Source: an uncultured Bacteroidota bacterium (lineage in GTDB: Bacteria > Bacteroidota > Bacteroidia > Bacteroidales > UBA12077). Taken from it: 63,730 nucleotides of DNA. The DNA lies in assembly GCA_913055635.1 (NCBI GenBank), contig CAJXLK010000026.1:1-63730 (forward strand), in the 5' to 3' direction. Below, one piece after another: positions 8,901 to 17,480 of this stretch. Position 1 is the first letter of the stretch. Each line of letters begins with the position of its first letter. The notes under the pieces were generated by a model. The model was not told the DNA's origin, searched no databases, and saw only the letters and a list, made by a program, of their open reading frames with translations. A program made the translations under genes and the position numbers.

Positions 8901-9305
8901 AATGGCGTGCGTCAGTATGCTGAAAATATGACCATTATCAATGACAATCAATTGACCACCGTTAAGGACCGCTGGCAACAGCCCGGCGATGAAACTTATG
9001 TGCCCAGGCTCAACGGGCGCTACAACAACGAAATTACTTCTCATTACATAGAAGATGGCTCCTATTTGAGGCTGAAAAATCTGACCTTTTCCTATCAATT
9101 GCCTGTGAACAAGATGAAGGGCCTTGATTTTATTGACCATTTCCGGATCTATGTCAGGGGCCAGAATTTGTGGACCCTGACCCCTTACAGTGGGATGGAT
9201 CCCGAGGTCAATTATGCAGGGGTAAGCAACATTACCCGGGGGGTGGATTTTTTCACCTATCCTCAGGTGCGCACTTATTCGGTGGGAATCAATATGAAAT
9301 TTTAA
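6000..9305 (+). CDS. SusC/RagA-family TonB-dependent outer-membrane transporter with STN domain
   Basis: Outer-membrane active transporter of 1101 residues. After a signal peptide (about 1-41, ending near FAAHDYAQ) comes a STN domain at about 44-118 (LSLNLEDVPLKVALKQIEQQ), the signalling domain that contacts FecR. A carboxypeptidase-regulatory-like domain follows (ITGVVTDEQGNPLPGVNITIKG, about 138-215), then the SusC region EEVVVIGYG, the plug (LYVVDGIPV, ILKDASAAAIYGARAGNGVV) and a large beta-barrel ending in an aromatic-rich C-terminus (YSVGINMKF). Length and order are normal for the family. Gene order FecR-SusC-SusD indicates a regulated nutrient uptake locus; the cargo is inferred as beta-aspartyl peptides from the downstream enzymes. 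Confidence 0.96.
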   Translation: MKKHFSFIPGSCSKFLWLAMRTTIFLLLLSTFQLFAAHDYAQEKQLSLNLEDVPLKVALKQIEQQSRFYFMYNDAQVDVQQKVSVDLDARTIHQVLSRLLADRGIAYQVMDKQIVLKPDRHDRPAMINQQGNPITGVVTDEQGNPLPGVNITIKGTTRGVITDVEGNYRIEVEGGDQVLVFSFVGYQKQEIPVKGRDTLNVTLEKKMEKLEEVVVIGYGSSSKKLLTSSVASVQAEDLENSISSGIESALQGRTSGVNINQNSGTPGAAATINIRGISSISAGTQPLYVVDGIPVNSGNYSQISMEGQDISAISNLNPNNIKSISILKDASAAAIYGARAGNGVVLIETKTGSQGETQFNFQSYYGIQEIYEKLDVLNAREWKDYIVNFEGVSDNFGGLHPNLRKEWFEQDNHTDWLDQVFRRAPVQNYELSASGAKDKTTFFVSGRYFKQKGTVLGTDYDKFNGRVNVDYHVSDQLNLGAKITTTYSVNQRVRGDQSVNGPLPNAVSAPPVAPVKDSLGNYPLAGWWDNPVAIGREVVNTAETFHTISNLYGQYNILPQLKLKNQWGFDYYNLQERRFEPSFVKSAKESNGYGADGSSNVFKITQQTTLNYIAEFGEKHNLNVLLGYSFEKWSEKYLFMSGTQFPNNQLRYLESAAVIDQEDTQSEYFESGLTSWFGRVKYNYDNKYLLTLTLRRDGSSNFGKNNRYAYLPSASLAWRAGEEDFMASLPFVSELKLKASYGLTGNDDIGAFGSLNLYSSGYNYYGRSGIIPTQIPNPDLKWETTANYNVGIDLGLFDNRILLTGDVYYNHTTDLLLARPVPPNSGFTSMDANVGELENRGLELELTTDNLTGKIKWSSSFNISFNRNKVLSLYNDQPLTPDNRGNNAVLVGEPIGVFYMYESQGVDPSTGQLVIEDVNQDGTISDADRQVVGSPHPDFTGGLSNKLNYGAFSLDFFFQFTYGNEIFNGVRQYAENMTIINDNQLTTVKDRWQQPGDETYVPRLNGRYNNEITSHYIEDGSYLRLKNLTFSYQLPVNKMKGLDFIDHFRIYVRGQNLWTLTPYSGMDPEVNYAGVSNITRGVDFFTYPQVRTYSVGINMKF

Positions 9306-9326
9306 GACCATATTAAATTTTTAGCT

Positions 9327-10697
9327 ATGAGACATTTCCTGTTCATCATACTATTGGTTGGCCTGACCACCTCCTGTGAGATACTCGATGTGGAACCAAC
9401 CGACAAGATTGCCGGGGAGACGGCGATCACTGATTTAAACGGACTGGAAGCTGCCGTCAACGGGGCTTATGACCAGATGCAGCAGGTGGGTTTTGCAGAA
9501 GATGCCGTTATATTTGGTGATCTGGCGGCCGATAACTGGATCCATGTAGGTTCAAAGAAGGAATACCGTCAGGTGGATGACAACCAGTTGATGGCCACCA
9601 ATGGTTATGTGGGCGGTATATGGAGCAGTTGTTACGACGGGATCAACCGGGTCAACAATATCCTGGTTCAGATTCCCAAACTCGATAATCTGCCCCCGCA
9701 GGTACTGGATCGACGTGAGGGGGAGTGCCGTTTTTTAAGGGCTTTGAATTACTTCACCCTGGTCAAATATTTTGGGGGTGTGCCCTTGCGGAAGGAGCCC
9801 ACGCGTTCGGCATCCAATGAAGAGTTGTTCAAACAGCGGGCTACGGTGGAAGCGACCTACCGGTTCATCATCAGCGACCTGAAGCAAGCTGAGCAATTGC
9901 TGGAAGGAGCCCCCATCAATCCTTCCATGGCCCATGCCTATGCGGCCAAAGCTTTACTGGCCCGGGTTTATCTGTATTTCAGTCAGTATGAAAACCATTG
10001 GCAGCAGGCCGCTGATAAGGCCGGCCAGGTGATTGAAAGCGGAGAGTTTGCCCTGGTCAGCGGCGACAACTATGGGGGCCTCTATGATGAGGAAACCACC
10101 AATAACGAGATCATCTTCCAAAATGATTTCTTCAATGACGATGATCAAAACGCCATTGCTGACTGGACCCGCCATGACGGCCGCCTGGAGGTGGCTGCCT
10201 GGGATACGGAGGCCCGTGAAAAAAGCATTTATCATGCCTTTCCTCCTGGCGACAAACGCCGCGATGCTACTGTCTATGAAAGCGGCGGCTCGTATTACTC
10301 CAATAAGTACGAGGATACCGGCAACGGCAAAGACAATGTCATCCTCCTGCGTCTGGCCGAGATGTATTTGATCCGGGCCGAAGCCCTGAATGAAATGGGC
10401 TATATCCCCAATGGAGGGGCATTTAAAGCTTTGAATCAAATCCGCGAGCGGGCCGGCCTTTCTAAATTTTATGCCGGGGATTTGCAGAACAAACAGCAAT
10501 TCCGCCTGGCCCTGGAACAGGAGCGGCGCCTGGAGCTGGCCTATGAAGGCCATCGCTTCTTCGACCTGGTGCGCACCAATCGCGCCGGAGAAGTGCTCGG
10601 AGATAAAGGCAACCTGGCCGACAACTCCTGGCTGTTCCCCATCCCCCAAGGTGAGATGGATACCAATGATAAAATGGAACAAAATGGCAACTATTAA
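9327..10697 (+). CDS. RagB/SusD-family nutrient-binding lipoprotein
   Basis: Surface lipoprotein of 456 residues that acts as the lid and binding protein of the adjacent SusC. A lipoprotein signal ends at the lipobox TTSC (Cys17). The N-terminal SusD region (ITDLNGLEAAVNGAYDQM), the TPR-bearing helical core (RRGE-like REGECRFLRALNYFTLVKYFGGVPL) and the C-terminal part with IRERAGL and ELAYEGHRFFDLVR are all present. It starts 21 bases after SusC, so the two are certainly cotranscribed. The ligand is not readable from the sequence. Confidence 0.96.
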   Translation: MRHFLFIILLVGLTTSCEILDVEPTDKIAGETAITDLNGLEAAVNGAYDQMQQVGFAEDAVIFGDLAADNWIHVGSKKEYRQVDDNQLMATNGYVGGIWSSCYDGINRVNNILVQIPKLDNLPPQVLDRREGECRFLRALNYFTLVKYFGGVPLRKEPTRSASNEELFKQRATVEATYRFIISDLKQAEQLLEGAPINPSMAHAYAAKALLARVYLYFSQYENHWQQAADKAGQVIESGEFALVSGDNYGGLYDEETTNNEIIFQNDFFNDDDQNAIADWTRHDGRLEVAAWDTEAREKSIYHAFPPGDKRRDATVYESGGSYYSNKYEDTGNGKDNVILLRLAEMYLIRAEALNEMGYIPNGGAFKALNQIRERAGLSKFYAGDLQNKQQFRLALEQERRLELAYEGHRFFDLVRTNRAGEVLGDKGNLADNSWLFPIPQGEMDTNDKMEQNGNY

Positions 10698-10708
10698 ATC
10701 CTTAACCT

Positions 10709-11686
10709 ATGTATGCATTGTATCATAAAAAACATCCCTACTGTTTGATATTTCCTGCCTTGCTGATTCTATTGCTCGGCGTGGCCGCCTGTGAGGACTA
10801 TACCGAAGATTATAGCGTACCCCCGGCTCAACTGGTGGCCGAGTTTTCGGTAACCCCCACCCAGAACCTTTCCCCTTCCAGTCGCATTAAGTTTACCAAT
10901 AACTCGCTGATCCCCATCCGTGTGAGTGACCCCGTGTTTCATTGGGATTTTGGCGACGGCCATGATACCACCATCACCGACTACGACCAGGTGGTGCTCG
11001 AACGCGGCGATGTGCGCCAGATCATGGACTCGGTCAAATATTCCTATGATACCGCCGGTACCTATGTGGTGGAGTTGTCCATTAGTGCCGGTAGCGGTGA
11101 TTCAGCAAGTTATACAAGAAAGCTTAACATTAACCCGTTTGGACGGGTTTTGTTTGAAGAAGATTTTGAAGACACCAACCTCATTCCTTCCGGCTGGAAA
11201 TTGGTGAATGGAGATGGCGGGACGGTTGCCAGCGGCAATGCAGCTTTTCAGAACCTCTCCGACAGTGCCTGGATCGTATGGAACAGCGGGTTGTTTGAGA
11301 GCAATGTGGCCATTGCCACCTCCTGGTACAACGAGGAAGTCGATGCCGATGACTGGATGATCACCCCGGCCATTGAACTCACCGGTACCTGTCAGCTCTC
11401 CTGGGATGCCGCCTCACTGACCACTACAGGAGATTACCCCGATGATTACCAGGTTTTTGTGTCAACCACCGACCAAACGGTACAGGGATGCCTTGATAAC
11501 GGCACCCAGCTTTATATAGACGATGAATCAACCGGCGAGGATGTTGGAGGAGAAGGCATTCAACGCCGACAGCTTAGCCTGGAAGAATTTGCCGGACAAA
11601 CCGTTTATATCGGCTTCCGGCTGGTTACCCCTTATCCCGGCGGCGACCGCCTGGGAATCGACAACATCAAAGTTATGGAACTTTAA
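10709..11686 (+). CDS. PKD-domain surface lipoprotein with choice-of-anchor J-type domain
   Basis: Lipoprotein of 325 residues. The signal peptide ends in the lipobox GVAAC. A PKD domain spans about residues 40-145 (FHWDFGDGHDT), followed by a jelly-roll domain at about 148-325 of the choice-of-anchor J or MAM-like type (FEEDFEDTNLIPSGWKLVNG, DDWMITPAIELTG, VYIGFRLV, LGIDNIKV). Such proteins are common third members of SusCD operons and usually bind substrate at the cell surface. It starts 11 bases after SusD. Its second domain resembles those of the next gene product, suggesting a shared ligand or duplicated module. Binding function is inference. Confidence 0.85.
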   Translation: MYALYHKKHPYCLIFPALLILLLGVAACEDYTEDYSVPPAQLVAEFSVTPTQNLSPSSRIKFTNNSLIPIRVSDPVFHWDFGDGHDTTITDYDQVVLERGDVRQIMDSVKYSYDTAGTYVVELSISAGSGDSASYTRKLNINPFGRVLFEEDFEDTNLIPSGWKLVNGDGGTVASGNAAFQNLSDSAWIVWNSGLFESNVAIATSWYNEEVDADDWMITPAIELTGTCQLSWDAASLTTTGDYPDDYQVFVSTTDQTVQGCLDNGTQLYIDDESTGEDVGGEGIQRRQLSLEEFAGQTVYIGFRLVTPYPGGDRLGIDNIKVMEL

Positions 11687-11806
11687 CCCATGGAACTTTT
11701 ATTTGTGGAATGCCCCCGGGCTTCCATTCAAGCATTTAATCTCCGCCTTCGTTTTACTGCGTCGGGGTAGGCATTCAATCATTTAATCATTCAAAAAACT
11801 AAGCTT

Positions 11807-14008
11807 ATGAAAAAATTACTACTTTGTACCCTGCTTCTGTCTCTGGTCGGGTTTATCCAGGCCCAGTCCATAGATGAGGATTTCAACTCAGGCATGCCCT
11901 CCGGGTGGACCACCATTGACGGAGGAGAAAATGATGGTACCTGGTATTATGAGGATGGGGGATTTGGTTTAAACGGTACCAACGCCCTTTCTATTGACAC
12001 CTATCCCGGCCCGGCCGGCGACCACCTGATCACACCCCAGTACACTGTACAGGCTGGCGATGTCGTCTCTTTCTATGCCAACTGCTCTCATACCGATTAC
12101 CGGGATAACCTTTATGTGCTGGTTTCCCATACCGGAACCGAAGCAGCTGACTTCACCGATACCATTGCCCATATTGAAGAGCTGCCCAATGATTACCAGC
12201 AATTCAAGTATGATTTGACCGCCCAGGAATTCATTGCTGGCGGCGATCAGATCTATGTTGCCCTTTATACCAATAGCGAAGGGGAATACATCAACCTGGA
12301 CAATTTTGTCATGGGGCCACCCACTGAGTTGATTTACGAGGAGTTTTCCGACAGCATCCCCGAAGGATGGACGGTGATTGATGAGGGTTCCAACATCAAT
12401 ACCTGGACCGATACCTCGGAGTTGGGGTATAATGATAGTCCTTGTCTGTGGGTCGATTGTTTTGAGAGTGGCCTGCCCAACGACGGGGCCTGCGACGACT
12501 GGCTGATTACCCCGAAGTTCAGCGTGCGCCAGGGTGATTACCTGTCTTTCTGGGGCTTTGGAGGTTATTATTCGGATGCCACCGGGGCCCTCTACGATAC
12601 CATTTTTGTGAAGATCTCCAAAACCGGGGTAGAGAAGGCCGATTTCACCATTAAGGCCGACACCGTGGCGATGACTGAAAACGATGGCTTCCAGAAGATG
12701 AGTTGGCTGCTCACTGACATTGAAAATGTAGCTGCCGGCGACCAGATCCATGTAGCCCTGCATGCCCGTTCCAATGGCTCGAAGATTTACCTGGACAATT
12801 TCCGGGTCGGCCAGTATGTACCTCCGCAATTTACCGACATCCATGCCACATCAGATACCTCTGTGGCAGTAGTCTATGATGTGCCGGTGACCGACAAGGA
12901 CCTGAATTTGCCCAACATCAAACTGCAGGGCAGCGATGGTACCCTCACCTTTGAGTCTTATCAGATTGATCCGGCCAACGACAAGGTGGTCCATTATACC
13001 GGTGCATCGGCTGCCATGAGCCCGGACAATGAAGTGGATACCCTGATCAACAGTGCGCTGGAGGATTCCATTGCTTTTTATTCAGGCATCCTGCCGCTTT
13101 CCTATGCCAGCCTGACCAATCCCGACGGGACCCTGATCAGCGACGGGCCGACTGCCACCTTCAAGGGAATCGTTACCTTCATCAACGGCATTGGCGATCG
13201 GGTATGGCTCAATGATGCTGCTGGAGCACACCATGGCATCAACACCTATCAGAGCTCCGGTGTGCTTGCCGATTCTGTAAATGTGGGCGATGAGGTGCTG
13301 GTATATGGCAGCATGAGCCCCTTTGCAAACCAAACCGAAATTTATCCGGCCGATTACCTGGCCACCCTTTCCACCGGTAATGATCTGTTCGATCCAACTG
13401 TGGTGACCGGGGCTGATATTGATTCTTCCCTGCAGGCCGATACCGACCCGGCCGAAAAATACGAGGGTACCCTCCTGCAGGTGGATAGTGCCGAAGTACT
13501 GGAATATGTCAGCGTGGAACCCAGCCAGGGCGATACCCTGCACTATTTTGTCTGCGACGATGGGGAAGGCAAATTCCTGGTAGGCGATTACTACCGATTG
13601 GATATCTATACCGGCGAGATGAGCGAGTCTACAATGGAAGTGGGTAAAAAGTACAGGATAACCGGTATACTGATTAACCGGGGTGGCGATTATATGCTGG
13701 CTCCCCGTTATGAGGCGGATATGTCAGAACAGCAGGAGCCTGTCGGAATGGAAGAAGAGGTTGGTCAACCTGCCCTGGAGGTGTATCCCAACCCGGTGGT
13801 CAATCACCTGAGGATTGAAGCCAAACAGCGGTTCGACCGCATTGTAATTTACAATGCCATAGGTCAGCGGGTTGAACAGATAGCACCCGAGGCTCGAAAG
13901 CATCTGACCCTTGATACCGGCGGCATGAAAGAAGGCGTTTATTTTATTACCTTTGAAAAGGACGGAGAGGTTCAACAAACCCGGCGGATTATCAAGCGCA
14001 GTCAATAA
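11807..14008 (+). CDS. T9SS-exported protein with two choice-of-anchor J-type domains and an OB-like domain
   Basis: Secreted protein of 733 residues. A signal peptide (ending near GFIQAQ) is followed by two similar jelly-roll domains at about 20-168 and 175-335 (EDFNSGMPSGWTTID and EEFSDSIPEGWTVIDEG mark their starts), an Ig-like segment, and an OB-like domain at about 450-640 resembling DUF5689 or nuclease-associated domains (TFKGIVTFINGIGDRVWLND). The C-terminal 75 residues form a T9SS type A sorting domain (LEVYPNPVVNHLRIE, GVYFITFEKDG). No catalytic motif was recognised. It probably binds polymer or partner enzymes outside the cell. A 120-base gap separates it from the lipoprotein gene. 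Confidence 0.82.
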   Translation: MKKLLLCTLLLSLVGFIQAQSIDEDFNSGMPSGWTTIDGGENDGTWYYEDGGFGLNGTNALSIDTYPGPAGDHLITPQYTVQAGDVVSFYANCSHTDYRDNLYVLVSHTGTEAADFTDTIAHIEELPNDYQQFKYDLTAQEFIAGGDQIYVALYTNSEGEYINLDNFVMGPPTELIYEEFSDSIPEGWTVIDEGSNINTWTDTSELGYNDSPCLWVDCFESGLPNDGACDDWLITPKFSVRQGDYLSFWGFGGYYSDATGALYDTIFVKISKTGVEKADFTIKADTVAMTENDGFQKMSWLLTDIENVAAGDQIHVALHARSNGSKIYLDNFRVGQYVPPQFTDIHATSDTSVAVVYDVPVTDKDLNLPNIKLQGSDGTLTFESYQIDPANDKVVHYTGASAAMSPDNEVDTLINSALEDSIAFYSGILPLSYASLTNPDGTLISDGPTATFKGIVTFINGIGDRVWLNDAAGAHHGINTYQSSGVLADSVNVGDEVLVYGSMSPFANQTEIYPADYLATLSTGNDLFDPTVVTGADIDSSLQADTDPAEKYEGTLLQVDSAEVLEYVSVEPSQGDTLHYFVCDDGEGKFLVGDYYRLDIYTGEMSESTMEVGKKYRITGILINRGGDYMLAPRYEADMSEQQEPVGMEEEVGQPALEVYPNPVVNHLRIEAKQRFDRIVIYNAIGQRVEQIAPEARKHLTLDTGGMKEGVYFITFEKDGEVQQTRRIIKRSQ

Positions 14009-14029
14009 GGGAGACAGCAAGCAACAGCC

Positions 14030-14062
14030 AATGATGGGGAGTTCGCTGTGCTCCCCATCATT
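14030..14062 (+). terminator. Perfect 12-bp inverted repeat between T9SS cargo genes
   Basis: Arms AATGATGGGGAG (14030-14041) and CTCCCCATCATT (14051-14062) form a perfect stem with a 9-base loop. No U-tract follows, so it may stabilise or attenuate the upstream mRNA rather than terminate fully. Confidence 0.5.
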
Positions 14063-14083
14063 GCTTAAATCAAATGGTTTTCT

Positions 14084-16087
14084 ATGAAGCGGTTTCTGCT
14101 CGTGTTTTTGTATTTTTTGAGTTGCATCAGCACCGGCCATGGCGGGTCGGGCAGTTTGTTGCTGATCGGTGGCGGCACTGAGCGGGCCGGCTTGGAAGGC
14201 TGGAATGGCAAAGCCTTTCAGTGGGCGGTGAATCAATCCGATAACCGGCGTGTGGCAGTGATCACCTTTTATCAGGGCAGTGCCACCGACTGGATGCCCG
14301 AGCATTTCGTTTGTGATTGGGGAGCCGCCGGAGCCCGCAATTTTGTCATCAATACCACCCCCGTAGCCAATGATCCTGCTACCTATGATTCGCTGATGAA
14401 CTACGATGTGTTCTACATCAAAGGAGGCAACCAGGCCGACTATTATCAGACTTATAACGATACCCGGGTGGAGCAAGCCATTGGCGATAAGTATGAGCAA
14501 GGGGGGGTGATATGTGGAACATCGGCCGGTCTTGCTATACTGGGTGAAGTGGATTTTACCGCCCTCAATGGCACGGTTTATCCCGATGAATGCCTTCAGA
14601 ACTGGGACAATCAATACGTTACCCTGGCCAATGATTTCCTGCCGGATTTGATGGCGGGAACCATCATGGACACCCATTTTGTTCAACGGGGGCGTTTTGC
14701 CCGTTTACTGGCCTTCATGGCCAACTGGCAGTTTCAAAACGGCCAGGATCTTACCGGAATCGGACTGGATGATCTGACGGCCCTGGCCATTGATTCGACC
14801 GGGATGGGCCAGGTTTATGGCACCGGATGCGCCAACCTCTATACCGGCTATTCGAATCAGCCCTTCCACCAGGAAGGCAACCGTTTCTCGGTCGACTCTC
14901 TCCGGGTCAGGCAGCTGCTTCAGGGGTGCCGCATCGATTTTTCAAAGGCTCAGGTAAGTGGTTTTGACCACCAGGCCATTCCCGAAAAAAAGCGGGAGAC
15001 ACGGGATTATTCGTTGATGTTAAGCGGCAGCAACGGGGTATCGGAAAATCAGCCATTACTTGAGCATTTGGTGCATCTCGCGGGAGGCGAACAGGATACC
15101 ATCATTGTCTTCACCGGCAAAGATGCGACACAGGCTGAAAAGTTCCGAAACGCTTTATATGGGGAAGACGCAGAGCATGTGATGGTCTATACGGCAGAGG
15201 AAGGTGCGGCGGATGATGATTTGCTGGCTCAGCGGATTCGCCAGGCCACCAAATTCGTTTTTGTCGCCAACGACCTGGATCGCCTTAAAGGGTTCATGAA
15301 GGCCGGGGGCACCGGTGATGTTTTGGCCCAACGCCTGGGCAACCCTCGCGTAACGGCTGCCTTCATAGGCGGAGATAGTCGTTTTGCAGGCCGCATCGTT
15401 GCTAAGGGTTACCTGGATCCGGGTGCCAATTACAACAGTGAGATGAGCTATTGCGCCGGATTGTCTTTGTTGCAAACCACGGCGGTGATGCCCCATACCT
15501 ATCACGATCCTCAGGTCTACGAAAATACGGCAGCCGCTCTGCCCTATGCGATGGTTCAGCATGATCTGGCCTATGGTCTTTGGCTCGCCTCGGGCGGATA
15601 TGTGCACTATACCAGCGATGGTGATCAGCTCCTGCTGAAAGCCCATGGAGATATGCCTTCAATGGTCCTGCGGAACAGAGGAACCCGCGCAGGCATTTCC
15701 CAACAAACCTCCACAGCCGATCCAGCCCAGGAACCCAGACAGGTGGCCGGCTTCAAATCGATGGATCTTACCGTTTTGAGCCCCGGCCAGCAATACCCGA
15801 TTGGACAGGTGGCCGATACCCAGGCCACTGCCCGATTCGGACCACAACAGAGCTCTGGCGGCGAACCCTTGGTCTATCAAAGCAACCAGCAACTGGTGGT
15901 GCAGTGGAAGGGGCATCGCTATGGTCTGGAATTGGTGGGGTTGGATGGTAAAGTATGGCTGCGAAAGAATCACCTTCAAAATCGTGAAGTGCTCCGTGTT
16001 AACCATCTTTCACCCAATCTGTATATCGCATTTTTATATGACCATCGATCGGGCATAAAAAAGTCGGTTAAAATGATGATCCGGTGA
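14084..16087 (+). CDS. Cyanophycinase-like (peptidase S51) T9SS-exported protein with a second degenerate domain
   Basis: Exported protein of 667 residues. After a signal peptide (about 1-20) comes a cyanophycinase-like S51 domain at about 21-290 with a conserved GGNQ motif (Gln117), nucleophile Ser147 in CGTSAG, His198 in DTHFVQRGRFAR, and GIGLDDLTAL. From about 305 to 540 a second domain of similar plan begins (LMLSGSNG, IIVFTGKDATQ), but the GTSAG position reads IGGDSRFAG and the DxHF-RxR motif is missing, so it looks non-catalytic. The last 65 residues resemble a T9SS sorting domain. Cyanophycinases release beta-Asp-Arg dipeptides from cyanophycin. The first domain has Thr197 where CphB, as I recall, has a substrate-binding Gln, so specificity may differ. 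Confidence 0.82.
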   Translation: MKRFLLVFLYFLSCISTGHGGSGSLLLIGGGTERAGLEGWNGKAFQWAVNQSDNRRVAVITFYQGSATDWMPEHFVCDWGAAGARNFVINTTPVANDPATYDSLMNYDVFYIKGGNQADYYQTYNDTRVEQAIGDKYEQGGVICGTSAGLAILGEVDFTALNGTVYPDECLQNWDNQYVTLANDFLPDLMAGTIMDTHFVQRGRFARLLAFMANWQFQNGQDLTGIGLDDLTALAIDSTGMGQVYGTGCANLYTGYSNQPFHQEGNRFSVDSLRVRQLLQGCRIDFSKAQVSGFDHQAIPEKKRETRDYSLMLSGSNGVSENQPLLEHLVHLAGGEQDTIIVFTGKDATQAEKFRNALYGEDAEHVMVYTAEEGAADDDLLAQRIRQATKFVFVANDLDRLKGFMKAGGTGDVLAQRLGNPRVTAAFIGGDSRFAGRIVAKGYLDPGANYNSEMSYCAGLSLLQTTAVMPHTYHDPQVYENTAAALPYAMVQHDLAYGLWLASGGYVHYTSDGDQLLLKAHGDMPSMVLRNRGTRAGISQQTSTADPAQEPRQVAGFKSMDLTVLSPGQQYPIGQVADTQATARFGPQQSSGGEPLVYQSNQQLVVQWKGHRYGLELVGLDGKVWLRKNHLQNREVLRVNHLSPNLYIAFLYDHRSGIKKSVKMMIR

Positions 16088-16256
16088 GGGAGATCCTCAT
16101 TAAATTGTTCATTGATATTAGCATAAAGATTTAATTGTCAGCCATCTCTCAGGATATCGGGGATGATCATTGCTTTTTGGGCGTATGATGGCTATTTGAT
16201 CATGATGTTCATTAGATGATTCAGCGATTTTATTTATTTAAACAAATACTTTCAAT

Positions 16257-17426
16257 ATGTTGGTAGTGATAGAACAGGTTTCATTGTACATGCCTGAATA
16301 CGTTGGGAAAAAGGATGTTCTCGTAGCAGCGGGTAAAATTGCAGCTGTGGAGGATAAGATTGATTTGTCTTCATTGCGGGGGGTAGATATTGATCAGGTT
16401 GATGGATCGGGCCTGGTGATGGTTCCCGGGTTGGTCGATTCACATGTACATATAGCCGGGGCAGGAGGGGAAGGGGGTCCCGCAACGCGCACCGGCGAAA
16501 TCCCGTTGAAGGAGCTTCTGGAGGCGGGGGTGAGTTCGGTGGTGGGGTGTCTCGGCACCGATGGTATAACGCGGGATGTGAGGAGTGTTTTGATGAAAGT
16601 CAAGGCCCTTCGCGAGCTGGGGTTGTCGGGATGGATGTACACCGGCGCCTACCAGGTTCCCCCTCCGTCTATAACGGGGGATTCCGCCCGGGATGTTGCC
16701 CTGATTGAAGAAGTCATCGGAGCCGGAGAAATAGCCCTATCAGATCACCGCAGCTCTCATCCCTGTGCTGATGCCTTAATCAAACTGGCCTCGGAGGTGA
16801 GGGTGGCCGGCATGCTTGCTGGTAAAGCCGGTATCATCAATGTGCATCTGGGTGATGCCCCGCATCCCTTCCAGCCCCTCTACCAGGCAGTCGAAAACAG
16901 CCAGTTGCCCCTGAAGCAGTTTTACCCAACCCACTGCAACCGAAATAACCAAATATACCTGGAGGCCAAAACATATGGCAGGAAAGGCTACCTCGACCTG
17001 ACTTCCAGCGCTTATCCCTACTTTAAGGAGGATGAGGTCAAACCCTCGCGGGCCGTGAAAGGACTCCTGGAAGCAGGTATCCCACTGGAACACATCAGCA
17101 TCTCTTCCGATGCCAATGGTTCATTGCCCGCTTTTGATGCCCGGGGCAACCTGATTCGCCTGGAAAAGGGAAAACCCAAAGCCAGCCTCCAGGAAATCAA
17201 GGATATGGTGGAACAGGAAAAAATACCCCTGGAGCAAGCCATTCAAACTGTCTCGACTACACCGGCCGCCATTCTTAAATTGAAGGGAAAAGGAAGGCTC
17301 CAACCAGGCTTCGATGCCGACGGCCTTCTGCTGGACAGGGATTTGAATATCCGTTATATGTTGGCCAATGGCAAAATGATGATCAAAGATTATCAAATCA
17401 TCCGCAAAGCCCATTATGAAGAATAA
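16257..17426 (+). CDS. iadA: Isoaspartyl dipeptidase (beta-aspartyl peptidase)
   Basis: Amidohydrolase-superfamily enzyme of 389 residues, nearly the length of E. coli IadA (390). It hydrolyses beta-aspartyl dipeptides in the cytosol; beta-Asp-Arg would give Asp and Arg. Metal ligands are His63 and His65 (DSHVH), His197 (NVHLGD), His226 (PTHCNRN) and Asp285 (SSDANGS), with the substrate-contact text GEGGPATRTGE. The bridging residue, a carboxylated Lys162 in E. coli, is Glu158 here (GEIALSDHRSS), a variant I recall from clostridial homologues. No signal peptide. It lies between the two cyanophycinase genes, which strongly suggests a role in cyanophycin dipeptide breakdown. Confidence 0.93.
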   Translation: MLVVIEQVSLYMPEYVGKKDVLVAAGKIAAVEDKIDLSSLRGVDIDQVDGSGLVMVPGLVDSHVHIAGAGGEGGPATRTGEIPLKELLEAGVSSVVGCLGTDGITRDVRSVLMKVKALRELGLSGWMYTGAYQVPPPSITGDSARDVALIEEVIGAGEIALSDHRSSHPCADALIKLASEVRVAGMLAGKAGIINVHLGDAPHPFQPLYQAVENSQLPLKQFYPTHCNRNNQIYLEAKTYGRKGYLDLTSSAYPYFKEDEVKPSRAVKGLLEAGIPLEHISISSDANGSLPAFDARGNLIRLEKGKPKASLQEIKDMVEQEKIPLEQAIQTVSTTPAAILKLKGKGRLQPGFDADGLLLDRDLNIRYMLANGKMMIKDYQIIRKAHYEE

Positions 17427-17480
17427 GTGGACGTTTGCTTCAGACCATGGGTCGGCTCATTTACCGAACCTTCAACTTGA

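Noticed and set aside
11687-11806. tRNA or small RNA gene in the gap between lipoprotein and T9SS genes
   Set aside because: Only repeats of ATTCAATCATTTAATC-like text are seen; no cloverleaf or conserved TTCGA loop. No tRNA was found elsewhere in the window either.
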